Shown: piece by piece, positions 9,284 to 16,846 of the stretch | Position numbering within the stretch: the first letter of the stretch is position 1 | Layout: each line of letters opens with the position of its first letter | Assembly (NCBI GenBank): GCA_019114465.1 | Contig: DXFM01000046.1 | Span: 1 to 34,598, forward strand | From: Candidatus Lachnoclostridium avicola | GTDB taxonomy: Bacteria > Bacillota > Clostridia > Lachnospirales > Lachnospiraceae | Reading direction: 5' to 3' | Length of the DNA: 34,598 nt | The notes under the pieces: generated by a model | What the model was told of the DNA's origin: nothing | Databases searched by the model: none | What the model saw: only the letters and a program-made list of their open reading frames with translations | Program-made: the position numbers and the translations under genes

Positions 9284-9967
9284 ATGGAGACAGAAGATAA
9301 AAAGTATATTTTCAGAGGAGAGCTGGCGCTGGCGGCTGTGGTAGTCATGAACAGCCTTGGGGTAGTTCTGATGCTGCGGTCCGGCGCCGGGATTTCCGCT
9401 ATTTCCAGTGTGCCGTTTGCATTTTCGGAGGTGCTGCCCCGCCTGTCCCTGGGGACGTGGAATTATCTGTTCCAGGGACTTCTGGTGTTCAGCCTGATGA
9501 TTCTTAAAAAACGGCTGGTGCCCCAGTATCTGTTCAGCTTTGTAGTGGGCTTAGCCTTTGGAAAAATGCTGGATGTCCATGAGCTGTGGGTGAATACACT
9601 GCCTCTGGGACCGGGCTGGCAGGTGCTTTATTTTGTGCTCAGCTATCTGATCCTCAGCTTTGGCATTGCCGTTTCCAATCGATGCGGCCTGCCAATCATC
9701 CCTACGGATCTGTTTCCCAGGGAGCTGTCGGAGATTATTTCCGCGAAGTATTCCAGAATCAAGATCAGTTTTGATGTGATCTGCGTGGCGGTTACAGCGG
9801 CTATGACCGTTCCGTTCCTGGGACATCTGGAAGGCCTGGGGATCGGGACGGTTCTGGCAGCTTTTACCCTGGGGAAGATGATCGGTTTTATGGGCGATCA
9901 GATGGATCAAAAGATTCGGTTCGTCTCCTTCCTGAATCATGGAAGGCAGCCGGAGATCGGAAGATAG
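9284..9967 (+). CDS. YczE/YyaS/YitT-type membrane protein
   Basis: 227 residues with about five to six hydrophobic segments. The region ISAISSVPFAFSEVLP after helix 1 and the end GLGIGTVLAAFTLGKMIGFM are typical of the YczE/YitT superfamily (DUF6198-like), thought to be transporters or transport-related, substrate unknown. The ATG at 9284 lies eight bases after the atpC stop, with AGGAAAGCTGATAAG upstream as a rather weak ribosome binding site. As no terminator separates it from atpC it is probably transcribed with the ATP synthase operon, at least in part. Confidence 0.75.
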   Translation: METEDKKYIFRGELALAAVVVMNSLGVVLMLRSGAGISAISSVPFAFSEVLPRLSLGTWNYLFQGLLVFSLMILKKRLVPQYLFSFVVGLAFGKMLDVHELWVNTLPLGPGWQVLYFVLSYLILSFGIAVSNRCGLPIIPTDLFPRELSEIISAKYSRIKISFDVICVAVTAAMTVPFLGHLEGLGIGTVLAAFTLGKMIGFMGDQMDQKIRFVSFLNHGRQPEIGR

Positions 9968-9998
9968 CCGGGACAGACAGGGAAGACGGAGATAAATA

Positions 9999-10679
9999 AT
10001 GTCCATGGAAATTTGTTGTATTCACGGAAGAGAATATGCGGTATGGGTCCCGGAAAACCGGGGCCCTTTTCCTATAGCGGTGGTCTGCGGCGGTGATATG
10101 ACGGAGCAGCTTCCAGCCCTGGCGGCAGGGCACAGGGAGCGGATTCTCATATCCCCGAAAGCCAGCTGGGAGAGAGATTACACCCCCTGGCCGGCAGAGA
10201 CGCCGGCGGGGAGAGAGCCTTTCTCCGGGGGAGGACCCCGGTTTCTGGAAGAGCTGAAGGAAGCCATCCCGGTGATCGGGGAAAAGCATCCCCTTCTGCC
10301 GGGGCGGGAGAACCGGGCGGTATTGGGGTATTCCCTGGGCGGTCTCTTTGCCCTGTGGGCCTTCTGCGCCGGGGACCTTTTCGGGACGGCAGCGTCCCTG
10401 TCCGGCTCCCTCTGGTATGAGGGGTGGATGGAGTATCTGCCCGGCCATGTGCCGGAGAAAGCCGGGAAGGTCTATTTGTCCCTGGGGAAAAAGGAAGAAA
10501 AGAGCGGTCCCGCCCGGATGCGCCGGGTGGGAGAGAACACCCGGCAGACGGCGGAAATCCTCCGCCTTGCAGGGAGATTCGGGGAAGTGCCTTTGAGAAT
10601 GGAGAACGGCGGACATTTTACAGATATTCCGGGAAGATGGCAGACGGCGTTCTGCTGGCTGGATGAAATCCAGAAATAG
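9999..10679 (+). CDS. alpha/beta-hydrolase esterase
   Basis: 226 residues, cytosolic (no signal peptide). The nucleophile elbow GYSLGG puts Ser112 in the catalytic position, followed by the SLSGSLWYEGW segment typical of the esterase D/enterobactin esterase (Fes/IroE) branch; the catalytic His is in NGGHFTDIPGRW near the C terminus, and an acidic residue in the KVYLSLGKKEEK stretch is likely the third member. Substrate unknown. A second Met two codons downstream is an equally possible start. It lies 31 bases after the YczE-like gene and immediately before the promoter of the next operon. Confidence 0.8.
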   Translation: MSMEICCIHGREYAVWVPENRGPFPIAVVCGGDMTEQLPALAAGHRERILISPKASWERDYTPWPAETPAGREPFSGGGPRFLEELKEAIPVIGEKHPLLPGRENRAVLGYSLGGLFALWAFCAGDLFGTAASLSGSLWYEGWMEYLPGHVPEKAGKVYLSLGKKEEKSGPARMRRVGENTRQTAEILRLAGRFGEVPLRMENGGHFTDIPGRWQTAFCWLDEIQK

Positions 10680-10680
10680 A

Positions 10681-10709
10681 TTGACAGTTCTGCCATTTTC
10701 TTATATAAT
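10681..10709 (+). promoter_or_regulatory. consensus promoter of the nickel importer/lar operon
   Basis: TTGACA at 10681-10686, a 17-base spacer and TATAAT at 10704-10709 match the sigma-A consensus at all 12 positions. Transcription should begin near 10716, giving a leader of about 284 bases before the first gene. So perfect a promoter in front of a long leader with a terminator suggests that control acts after initiation. Confidence 0.85.
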
Positions 10710-10715
10710 AGACAC

Positions 10716-10850
10716 AATTCGTCCGCACAAGCGGGCAGGGCGGGCCAGAAGGCCCCGGGAACAGACCGGAAAAGGACGGCAGAGTCTGTGAAGCGGATCC
10801 GGTCCCGTTCAACCGATCATTGAAACGTGAAAAATATTATCAGGAAGAAA
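10716..10850 (+). ncRNA. structured 5' leader, candidate riboswitch or metal-sensing element
   Basis: Hand folding gives a three-way junction: GTCCGC (10721-10726) pairs with GCGGAT (10793-10798), enclosing GGGCC/GGCCC (10742-10746 with 10751-10755, loop AGAA) and ACAGAC/GTCTGT (10761-10766 with 10784-10789). An alternative pairing joins CGGGA (10756-10760) to TCCCG (10803-10807) and CCGG (10766-10769) to CCGG (10799-10802), which would break the junction. Two exclusive folds upstream of a terminator are what a transcriptional switch needs. It does not match the four-way NiCo (czcD) consensus as I know it, nor T-box, cobalamin or M-box cores. Confidence 0.45.
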
Positions 10851-10879
10851 CAGTACCAGGAAGGGAAAATCTCAGGAAG
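10841..10879 (+). repeat. three CAGGAAG repeats with a 16-base period
   Basis: CAGGAAG occurs at 10841-10847, 10857-10863 and 10873-10879, exactly 16 bases apart, spanning the left arm of the leader terminator. Regular spacing suggests recognition by a multimeric RNA- or DNA-binding protein, but chance purine-rich repetition is possible. Confidence 0.5.
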
Positions 10880-10904
10880 AGATGTCTTTTTCTGGTACTT
10901 TTTT
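10852..10904 (+). terminator. leader terminator ahead of the nickel importer operon
   Basis: AGTACCAG (10852-10859) pairs with CTGGTACT (10892-10899), with an inner ATCTC/GAGAT hairpin (10869-10873 with 10879-10883), and the stem runs into six T (10899-10904). It lies 95 bases upstream of the first start codon, between promoter and genes, so it is a candidate attenuator. Confidence 0.65.
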
Positions 10905-10938
10905 ATCTCATGGGAAACTTCGTTCCTATGAGATAAAA
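10901..10938. repeat. large palindrome overlapping the terminator U-tract
   Basis: Two 16-base arms (10901-10916, beginning TTTTATCTCAT, and 10923-10938, ending ATGAGATAAAA) are complementary at 15 of 16 positions around a six-base ACTTCG loop. The left arm includes the T-run of the leader terminator, so the two hairpins compete. There is no T-run after it on the plus strand. It could be an operator, an RNA hairpin, or a copy of a dispersed intergenic repeat. Confidence 0.6.
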
Positions 10939-10999
10939 CGCTTCGCGCAGGAGCACGCTGCGGCGAAAAGGAACATTTCCTGAGAACGGAGGGACAGTA

Positions 11000-12688
11000 T
11001 TGAAAAGACATTATTTATGGAAGAAGAGCAGGGGAAAGAGGGGAGCGGCCGCGGTTTTGTGCCTGGCGCTCTGTGCGGCGGGACTTTCCGCCTGCGGGTC
11101 CGGGACCGGCTCATCCGGCGGAAACGCTCCGGCGGCGGAGGCTGGCGGGGAAGACGGTCAGCCAGGAGGCAGCCTGGGTACCGGGGACAGGGAATCGGTG
11201 GTGGTGGTCATGGGGCCCACCTCAGAGCCGGAGGCGGGGTTTGATCCGGCTTACGGCTGGGGAGCGGGAGAACATGTCCATGAGCCCCTGATTCAGAGTA
11301 CTCTGACGGTGACCACGGCGGACCTGGAGATCGGCTATGATCTGGCCACGGATATGCAGGTGAGTGAGGACGGCCTGACCTGGACGGTGGATATCCGGGA
11401 CGACGTGAAGTTTACCGACGGGGAGCCCCTGACGGCAGAAGATGTGGCTTTCACTTACAACACCCTCCGGGATACCAGCTCCGTCAATGATTTTACCATG
11501 CTGGAGGAGGCTGTGGCTGTGGACGGGGACACGGTGGAGTTTCACATGAGCCGTCCCTATTCCATCTGGCCCTACACCATGGCCATTGTGGGGATCGTGC
11601 CGGAGCACGCCTACGGCCCGGATTACGGTCAGAATCCCATCGGCTCCGGCCGGTATATGTTGAAGCAGTGGGACAGGGGGCAGCAGGTCATCTTTGAGGC
11701 CAATCCGGATTATTACGGGGAGGCGCCGAAGATGAAGCGGGTGACTGTCCTGTTTATGGAGGAGGATGCGGCGTTCGCGGCGGTGATGGCCGGACAGGCG
11801 GACGTGGCCTACACGGCGGCAGCCTACTCCGATCAGACTGTGGACGGCTATGAGCTCCTGGCTTTTGAGACGGTGGACAACCGGGGCTTTAACCTGCCGG
11901 CCATCCCCTCGGGAATCACAGATGAAGACGGCGTGCCTCTGGGAAATGACTTTACCAGCGACGTGAATGTGCGCCGGGCCATCAACATCGGCATCGACCG
12001 GGAGGAGATGATTCAGAACGTGCTGTACGGCTACGGCACAGCGGCCTACAGCGTGTGCACAAAAATGCCCTGGTACAACGAGGCGTCGGAGGTGGAGTAT
12101 GACCCCGATGAGACGGGAAGGCTTCTGGATGAGGCGGGCTGGATCATGGGGGAGGACGGCTTCCGGGAAAAGGACGGCGTGCGGGCCGGCTTTACCCTGA
12201 TGTATTCCGCCGGGGATTCCGTCCGCCAGGCCCTGTCGGAGGATACGGCCAACCAGCTGCGGGAGCTGGGGATTGACGTGACCGTGGAGGGCGTGGGCTG
12301 GGATGTGGCCTATGACAGAGCCCAGTCCACCCCCATGATGTGGGGCTGGGGCGCCCATACGCCCATGGAATTTTACAACATTTACCACACCGCTCCCGGC
12401 GGGGAGTACGCCCAGTACTCTCCCTACAGCAATAAGACGGTGGACGCCTACATGGACGCGGCCCTGGCCAGCAGCGATCTGGAGCAGTCCTATGAGCTGT
12501 GGAAGCTGGCCCAGTGGGATGGGGAGACCGGCGTGATTCAGCAGGGGGATATTCCCTGGATCTGGCTGGTGAACATTGACCATCTGTACTGGAGCCGCAC
12601 CGATCTTCAGATCGCGGAGCAGAAGCTCCATCCCCACGGCCACGGCTGGAGTATTGTAAACAACGTGGACCAGTGGAGCTGGGAATAG
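11000..12688 (+). CDS. ABC transporter substrate-binding lipoprotein, family 5 (nickel/peptide type)
   Basis: 562 residues. The N terminus has a basic region, a hydrophobic stretch and the lipobox LSAC with Cys32, so it is a lipoprotein anchored outside the cell. After a Gly/Ser linker comes a complete SBP family 5 domain: EHVHEPLIQSTL, LTWTVDIRDDVKFTDGEPLT, EDVAFTYNTLRD, PIGSGRYMLKQW, NVRRAINIGIDREEMI. This family binds peptides, nickel or nickel chelates; nickel is inferred here from the lar genes downstream. The start is TTG at 11000 with GGAGGG at 10988-10993. No paralogous DppA-like peptide context is nearby. Confidence 0.88.
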   Translation: MKRHYLWKKSRGKRGAAAVLCLALCAAGLSACGSGTGSSGGNAPAAEAGGEDGQPGGSLGTGDRESVVVVMGPTSEPEAGFDPAYGWGAGEHVHEPLIQSTLTVTTADLEIGYDLATDMQVSEDGLTWTVDIRDDVKFTDGEPLTAEDVAFTYNTLRDTSSVNDFTMLEEAVAVDGDTVEFHMSRPYSIWPYTMAIVGIVPEHAYGPDYGQNPIGSGRYMLKQWDRGQQVIFEANPDYYGEAPKMKRVTVLFMEEDAAFAAVMAGQADVAYTAAAYSDQTVDGYELLAFETVDNRGFNLPAIPSGITDEDGVPLGNDFTSDVNVRRAINIGIDREEMIQNVLYGYGTAAYSVCTKMPWYNEASEVEYDPDETGRLLDEAGWIMGEDGFREKDGVRAGFTLMYSAGDSVRQALSEDTANQLRELGIDVTVEGVGWDVAYDRAQSTPMMWGWGAHTPMEFYNIYHTAPGGEYAQYSPYSNKTVDAYMDAALASSDLEQSYELWKLAQWDGETGVIQQGDIPWIWLVNIDHLYWSRTDLQIAEQKLHPHGHGWSIVNNVDQWSWE

Positions 12689-12706
12689 ACAGAGGAGGAA
12701 TGACGG

Positions 12707-13693
12707 ATGAAGACAGCTGCATGGGTGGGAAAACAGGCCCTGCGCATGGTGATTCTGCTGGCAGCGGTGACGGCGGCGGTATTTTTTCTGCTGTCCGTCT
12801 CCCCCATTGACCCGCTGACCACCAACGTAGGGCAGACCGCCCTGGGTTCCATGAGCCCGGAGCAGGTGGAAAAGCTGCGGGAGTACTGGGGGGTGGACGT
12901 GCCCCCGCTGACCCGATTTTTAAGCTGGGCGAAGGATTTTCTGCGGGGGGATATGGGCGTCTCCCTGCTGTACCGCCGCCCGGTGGCCGAGGTGATCGGA
13001 GAACGGTTTTTCAGCTCCGTGTGGCTCATGGGAAGCGCCTGGATTTTGTCCGGCGTTCTCGGGTTCCTTCTGGGAATTCTGGCGGGAAGAAAGCGGGGCG
13101 GGGCGGCGGACCGGCTGGTGACGGGATACTGCCTGATCACCGCCAGCACCCCAGCCTTCTGGGTGGCCATGGTGCTGCTCATGGTGTTTGCCGTGTGGCT
13201 GAAGTGGCTTCCCAACGGCTTTGCCGTTCCCATCGGCGTGGCAGCGGCGGACGTGACTCTGGGGGAGAGGATCCGCCATATGATTCTGCCGGCCCTGACC
13301 TTGAGTCTGACGGGCATCTCCAACGTCGCCATGCACACCAGAGAAAAGCTGGCGGAGGTGATGGAGAGCGATTACGTGCTGTACGCCAGAGCCAGGGGGG
13401 AATCGGAGCTGTCCATTCTCCTGCGCCACGGCCTGAGAAACGTGGCCCTGCCCGCCCTGACTCTGCAGTTTGCCGCCATCAGCGAGATCTTCGGCGGCTC
13501 GGTGCTGGTGGAGCAGGTGTTTTCCTATCCCGGACTGGGGCAGGCGGCTGTGACCGCCGGGCTGGGGAGCGACGTTCCCCTGCTCATGGGGATTACAGTG
13601 ATCACCGCGGCCCTGGTGTTCGGCGGAAATACCATCGCCAACATTTTATACGGGCTTATTGATCCCAGAATGAGAAGGAGGAGAGGAAAATGA
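12707..13693 (+). CDS. ABC transporter permease, NikB/DppB type
   Basis: 328 residues with an N-terminal helix, a periplasmic segment (SMSPEQVEKLREYWGVDVPPLTRF) and five more helices. The coupling region that contacts the ATPase is YVLYARARGESELSILLRHGLRNVALP, which contains the permease EAA-type motif, and the ending NILYGLIDPRMR is typical of the family. ATG at 12707 follows GAGGAGG. It overlaps the next permease by four bases (ATGA). In the nickel/peptide family it pairs with the following permease to form the channel. Confidence 0.93.
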   Translation: MKTAAWVGKQALRMVILLAAVTAAVFFLLSVSPIDPLTTNVGQTALGSMSPEQVEKLREYWGVDVPPLTRFLSWAKDFLRGDMGVSLLYRRPVAEVIGERFFSSVWLMGSAWILSGVLGFLLGILAGRKRGGAADRLVTGYCLITASTPAFWVAMVLLMVFAVWLKWLPNGFAVPIGVAAADVTLGERIRHMILPALTLSLTGISNVAMHTREKLAEVMESDYVLYARARGESELSILLRHGLRNVALPALTLQFAAISEIFGGSVLVEQVFSYPGLGQAAVTAGLGSDVPLLMGITVITAALVFGGNTIANILYGLIDPRMRRRRGK

Positions 13694-14514
13694 AAAAATG
13701 GAACCGCCGTCAGTGGATGGTTCTGCTGATGATGATTTCCCTGTTTCTTCTGATTCTGGTGACCGGAGGCGGGCTGGCTTTCGAGGAAGCCGCCGGGGCG
13801 ACGGATTTTTCCAGGCGGAATCTGGCTCCCTGCGTGGAGTATCCCTTCGGCACGGATTTTATGGGCCGCGACATGTTCCGCAGGACGGTGACCGGCCTGT
13901 CGGTGAGCATCCGTCTGGGACTGCTCACCGCCGGGGTCAGCGCGGTGATCGCGTTTTTTCTGGGCCTGGGGGCTGCGGTGCTGGGAAAGGGGGCGGACGC
14001 CCTTATCAGCGGAGTCATCGATCTGGTCATGGGAATCCCCCACATTCTCCTTCTGATCCTCATTTCCGTCGCCTGCGGGAAAGGGTTCTGGGGGGTGGTC
14101 ATCGGCATTTCCCTGACCCACTGGACCTCCCTGGCCCGGCTGATCCGGGGGGAGGTGCTGCAGTTAAAGGAGAGCAATTACATAAAGATCGCTTCCCGCT
14201 TAGGCCACGGGAAGCTGAAGGTGGCCTTCGCCCATATGACGCCTCATCTGCTGCCCCAGTTTATCACCGGTCTGGTGCTGATGTTTCCCCACGCCATCCT
14301 TCATGAGGCCAGCATCACCTTCCTGGGATTTGGTCTGTCCCCGGAGGAACCGGCCATCGGAGTGATTCTGTCGGAGAGTATGCAGTATCTGGTCATGGGC
14401 CGGTGGTGGCTGGCCCTGTTTCCGGGACTTCTGCTGGCGGGAGTGGTGCTGCTGTTCCATTTTCTGGGGCAGGGGCTTCTGCTTCTCCTGGACCCGGAGC
14501 AGGCTCACAGCTAG
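13690..14514 (+). CDS. ABC transporter permease, NikC/DppC type
   Basis: 274 residues. The N-terminal helix is followed by the family motif YPFGTDFMGRDMFRRTVTGL, four to five further helices, and the coupling segment SNYIKIASRLGHGKLKVAFAHM. The stretch HEASITFLGFGLSPEEPAIG is the hallmark of the NikC/DppC branch. The start overlaps the previous stop as ATGA, so the two permeases should be made in equal amounts. Confidence 0.93.
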   Translation: MKKWNRRQWMVLLMMISLFLLILVTGGGLAFEEAAGATDFSRRNLAPCVEYPFGTDFMGRDMFRRTVTGLSVSIRLGLLTAGVSAVIAFFLGLGAAVLGKGADALISGVIDLVMGIPHILLLILISVACGKGFWGVVIGISLTHWTSLARLIRGEVLQLKESNYIKIASRLGHGKLKVAFAHMTPHLLPQFITGLVLMFPHAILHEASITFLGFGLSPEEPAIGVILSESMQYLVMGRWWLALFPGLLLAGVVLLFHFLGQGLLLLLDPEQAHS

Positions 14515-14526
14515 AAAGGAGAGGAC

Positions 14527-15465
14527 ATGGAAAAACATTTGCTGGAGGTGAAAAACCTCTCCATCTCATTTACACAGTATGAACGCGGAACCAGGCAGAC
14601 CAGCCTGCAGGTGATCCGGGGCCTGGATGTGACAGTGGATCCCGGGGAGCTGGTGGCGGTTATCGGTTCCAGCGGTTCGGGAAAAAGCCTGCTGGCCCAC
14701 GCGGTCATGGGAATTCTGCCCTACAACGCGTCGGCCTCGGGGGAGATCCTGTACCGGGGAGAAGTCCTCACTCCCCGCCGCCAGAAGGAGCTGCGGGGAA
14801 AAGAGATCGTGCTGGTGCCCCAGAGTGTTTCCTATCTGGATCCCCTGATGAAGGTGGGGGAGCAGGTGCGGAATGGCCGGCGGGGGGAAGCGATCAGGGA
14901 AAAATGCCGCCGGATCCTGGGAAGCTACGGTCTGGGACCGGAGACGGAAAACCTGTACCCCTTTCAGCTCTCCGGAGGCATGACCCGGAGGGTGCTGATC
15001 TCCTCCGCCGTCATGGAGGAGCCCAGGCTGGTGATCGCCGACGAGCCGACGCCGGGGCTTCATCTGGAGGCGGCCAAGCGGGTGCTGGGTCACTTTAAGG
15101 AGATGACGGAGACAGGAGCCGGAGTTCTTCTGATCACCCATGATCTGGAACTGGCCCTGGAAGTGGCGGACCGGGTGGCTGTGCTCTACGCGGGGATGAC
15201 CGTGGAGGAGACAGACAGCAGAGCCTTTGACAGGGAGGAAACCCTGTCCCACCCCTATACCCGGGCCCTGTGGCGTGCCATGCCGGAGCACGGCTTTGAG
15301 GCTGTTTCGGGAACACAGCCCTATGTGAAGGATATGCCGGCGGGCTGTCCCTACAGGCCCAGATGCCCCCAGGCGGGGCCTGGCTGTGAGGGAGAGATTA
15401 AAATGAGAAAGACGGAACGGGGCCTGGTGCGCTGTATCCGTCCGGGAGAGGAGGCGTCGGCTTGA
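14527..15465 (+). CDS. ABC transporter ATP-binding protein, NikD/OppD type
   Basis: 312 residues. Walker A GSSGSGKSL (residues about 45-53), signature LSGGM, Walker B LVIADEPTPG and the H-loop LLITHDLEL are all intact. The C-terminal extension has the OppD/DppD Cys cluster (CPYRPRCPQAGPGC followed by a fourth Cys near RCIRPG), which in DppD homologues has been linked to an iron-sulfur cluster. The stop overlaps the next start as TTGA at 15462-15465. Confidence 0.92.
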   Translation: MEKHLLEVKNLSISFTQYERGTRQTSLQVIRGLDVTVDPGELVAVIGSSGSGKSLLAHAVMGILPYNASASGEILYRGEVLTPRRQKELRGKEIVLVPQSVSYLDPLMKVGEQVRNGRRGEAIREKCRRILGSYGLGPETENLYPFQLSGGMTRRVLISSAVMEEPRLVIADEPTPGLHLEAAKRVLGHFKEMTETGAGVLLITHDLELALEVADRVAVLYAGMTVEETDSRAFDREETLSHPYTRALWRAMPEHGFEAVSGTQPYVKDMPAGCPYRPRCPQAGPGCEGEIKMRKTERGLVRCIRPGEEASA

Positions 15466-16079
15466 TTCTGGAAGCAGATCATATTTCTTTCCGCTATGAC
15501 AACGGAAACCGGCAGGTGCTGAACCAGGTGAGCTTAAAGCTGGAGAGCGGGGAGCGGGTGGGCCTTTCGGCCCCCAGCGGCTTTGGAAAAACCACGTTCT
15601 GCAAGATCCTGGCAGGCTACGAGAAACCGGACGGCGGACAGGTGCTGCTGGATGGACGTCCCCTGAAGGACTGCGGTTCCTACTGTCCGGTGCAGATGGT
15701 GTGGCAGCACCCGGAGCTTTCCGTCAATCCCAGGCGGAAGATGAAGACAGTGCTGGCGGAGGGAGACCGGATCCCGGAGCGGATCATCCGGGGACTGGGC
15801 ATTGAAAAGGACTGGGAAAACCGGTATCCCGGGGAGCTCTCCGGCGGGGAGCTGCAGCGGTTCTGCATCGCCAGGGCCCTGGGGGAGAGAACCAGGTTTC
15901 TGCTGGCGGACGAGATCAGCACCATGCTGGACCTCATCACCCAGAGCCAGATCTGGAACTTCCTGCTGGAGGAGACCAGGCAGAGGAACATAGGAATGCT
16001 GGTGGTGAGCCACGGGGAGAGCCTTTTGAACCGGGTGTGCACCAGAGTGGAATATCTGGACCGGCTGGGGGGCCTGTAG
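15462..16079 (+). CDS. ABC transporter ATP-binding protein, NikE/OppF type
   Basis: 205 residues, shorter than most OppF/NikE proteins because it lacks the C-terminal oligopeptide extension. It has Walker A SGFGKTT, Q-loop VQMVWQHPE, signature LSGGELQRFCIARAL, Walker B FLLADEIS and the switch His in VVSHG. Walker B ends in DEI instead of the usual DEP, a mild variation. The TTG start at 15462 overlaps the previous stop and has GGGAGAGGAGG upstream. It should form a heterodimer with the preceding ATPase. Confidence 0.9.
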   Translation: MILEADHISFRYDNGNRQVLNQVSLKLESGERVGLSAPSGFGKTTFCKILAGYEKPDGGQVLLDGRPLKDCGSYCPVQMVWQHPELSVNPRRKMKTVLAEGDRIPERIIRGLGIEKDWENRYPGELSGGELQRFCIARALGERTRFLLADEISTMLDLITQSQIWNFLLEETRQRNIGMLVVSHGESLLNRVCTRVEYLDRLGGL

Positions 16080-16101
16080 GTCAGAGGGAGAGGAGAAACA
16101 T

Positions 16102-16845
16102 ATGGAGATAAAAGAACTTTTAAGACAGGTGCAGTCGGGGGAGATGAGCCTGGAGGCGGCGGAAAGCCGGTTAAAGGATCTTCCCTATGAGGATCTTGGC
16201 TTTGCCAAGCTGGATCTTCACCGGAAGCTGCGTTCCGGATTCCCGGAGACGGTGTTCTGCCAGGGAAAACCGGATGAATACCTGGTAGAGATTTTTAAGC
16301 GCCTCTACGAGAGAAACGGGGAGGTACTGGGCACCAGGGCGGACGAACGGCAGTATGAGCTGGTAAAGGCTGCGGTTCCCCAGGCGGTTTACGACCCGGT
16401 TTCCCGGATCATCAAGGCGGAGCAGGGGGAAAAGAAGAAAACTGGCTGCATCGCCGTCTGCTCCGGAGGAACGGCGGATATTCCCGTAGCGGAGGAGGCG
16501 GCCCAGACTGCGGAGTTTTTCGGCAGCTATGTGGACCGGATCTACGATGTGGGGGTGGCCGGCATTCACCGGCTGCTGGCCCAGCGGGAGCGGATTCAGA
16601 AGGCCAACTGCGTGGTGGCGGTGGCCGGAATGGAGGGAGCCCTGGGCACGGTGATCGCCGGTCTGGTGGAAAACCCGGTGATCGCAGTGCCCACCTCCGT
16701 GGGCTACGGGGCGAATTTTAAAGGGCTTTCCGCCCTCTTGACCATGATCAATTCCTGCGCCAACGGCATCAGCGTGGTCAACATTGACAACGGCTACGGG
16801 GCGGGATATCTGAGCACACAAATTAACAGATTGGCGGTGAAATAG
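16102..16845 (+). CDS. larB: LarB, pyridinium-3,5-biscarboxylic acid mononucleotide synthase
   Basis: 247 residues. LarB carboxylates nicotinic acid adenine dinucleotide and hydrolyses its phosphoanhydride, the first step of NPN cofactor synthesis. An N-terminal helical segment (LRQVQSGEMSLEAAESRL, and the family motif DLHRKLRSGFPETVFCQGK) precedes a PurE-like domain: VCSGGTADIPVAEEAAQTAE, VVAVAGMEGALGTVIAGLV, PVIAVPTSVGYGANFKG and the C-terminal NIDNGYGAGYLS. All of these match the family. It starts 22 bases after the last ABC gene with GAGGAG upstream, and is directly followed by larC. Confidence 0.95.
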   Translation: MEIKELLRQVQSGEMSLEAAESRLKDLPYEDLGFAKLDLHRKLRSGFPETVFCQGKPDEYLVEIFKRLYERNGEVLGTRADERQYELVKAAVPQAVYDPVSRIIKAEQGEKKKTGCIAVCSGGTADIPVAEEAAQTAEFFGSYVDRIYDVGVAGIHRLLAQRERIQKANCVVAVAGMEGALGTVIAGLVENPVIAVPTSVGYGANFKGLSALLTMINSCANGISVVNIDNGYGAGYLSTQINRLAVK

Positions 16846-16846
16846 T

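Noticed and set aside
10716..10850. Calling the nickel operon leader a NiCo (czcD) riboswitch
   Set aside because: GGGCAGG and ACAGAC/GTCTGT recall parts of that class, but the GCAGCCGGGCUGC-like hairpin and the closing GGGACAG are missing and the fold is three-way, not four-way. Left as an unassigned leader.
11222..12643. 473-codon open frame opposite the substrate-binding protein gene
   Set aside because: A codon-bias shadow of a strongly supported gene; His/Val/Leu-rich translation without recognisable motifs.
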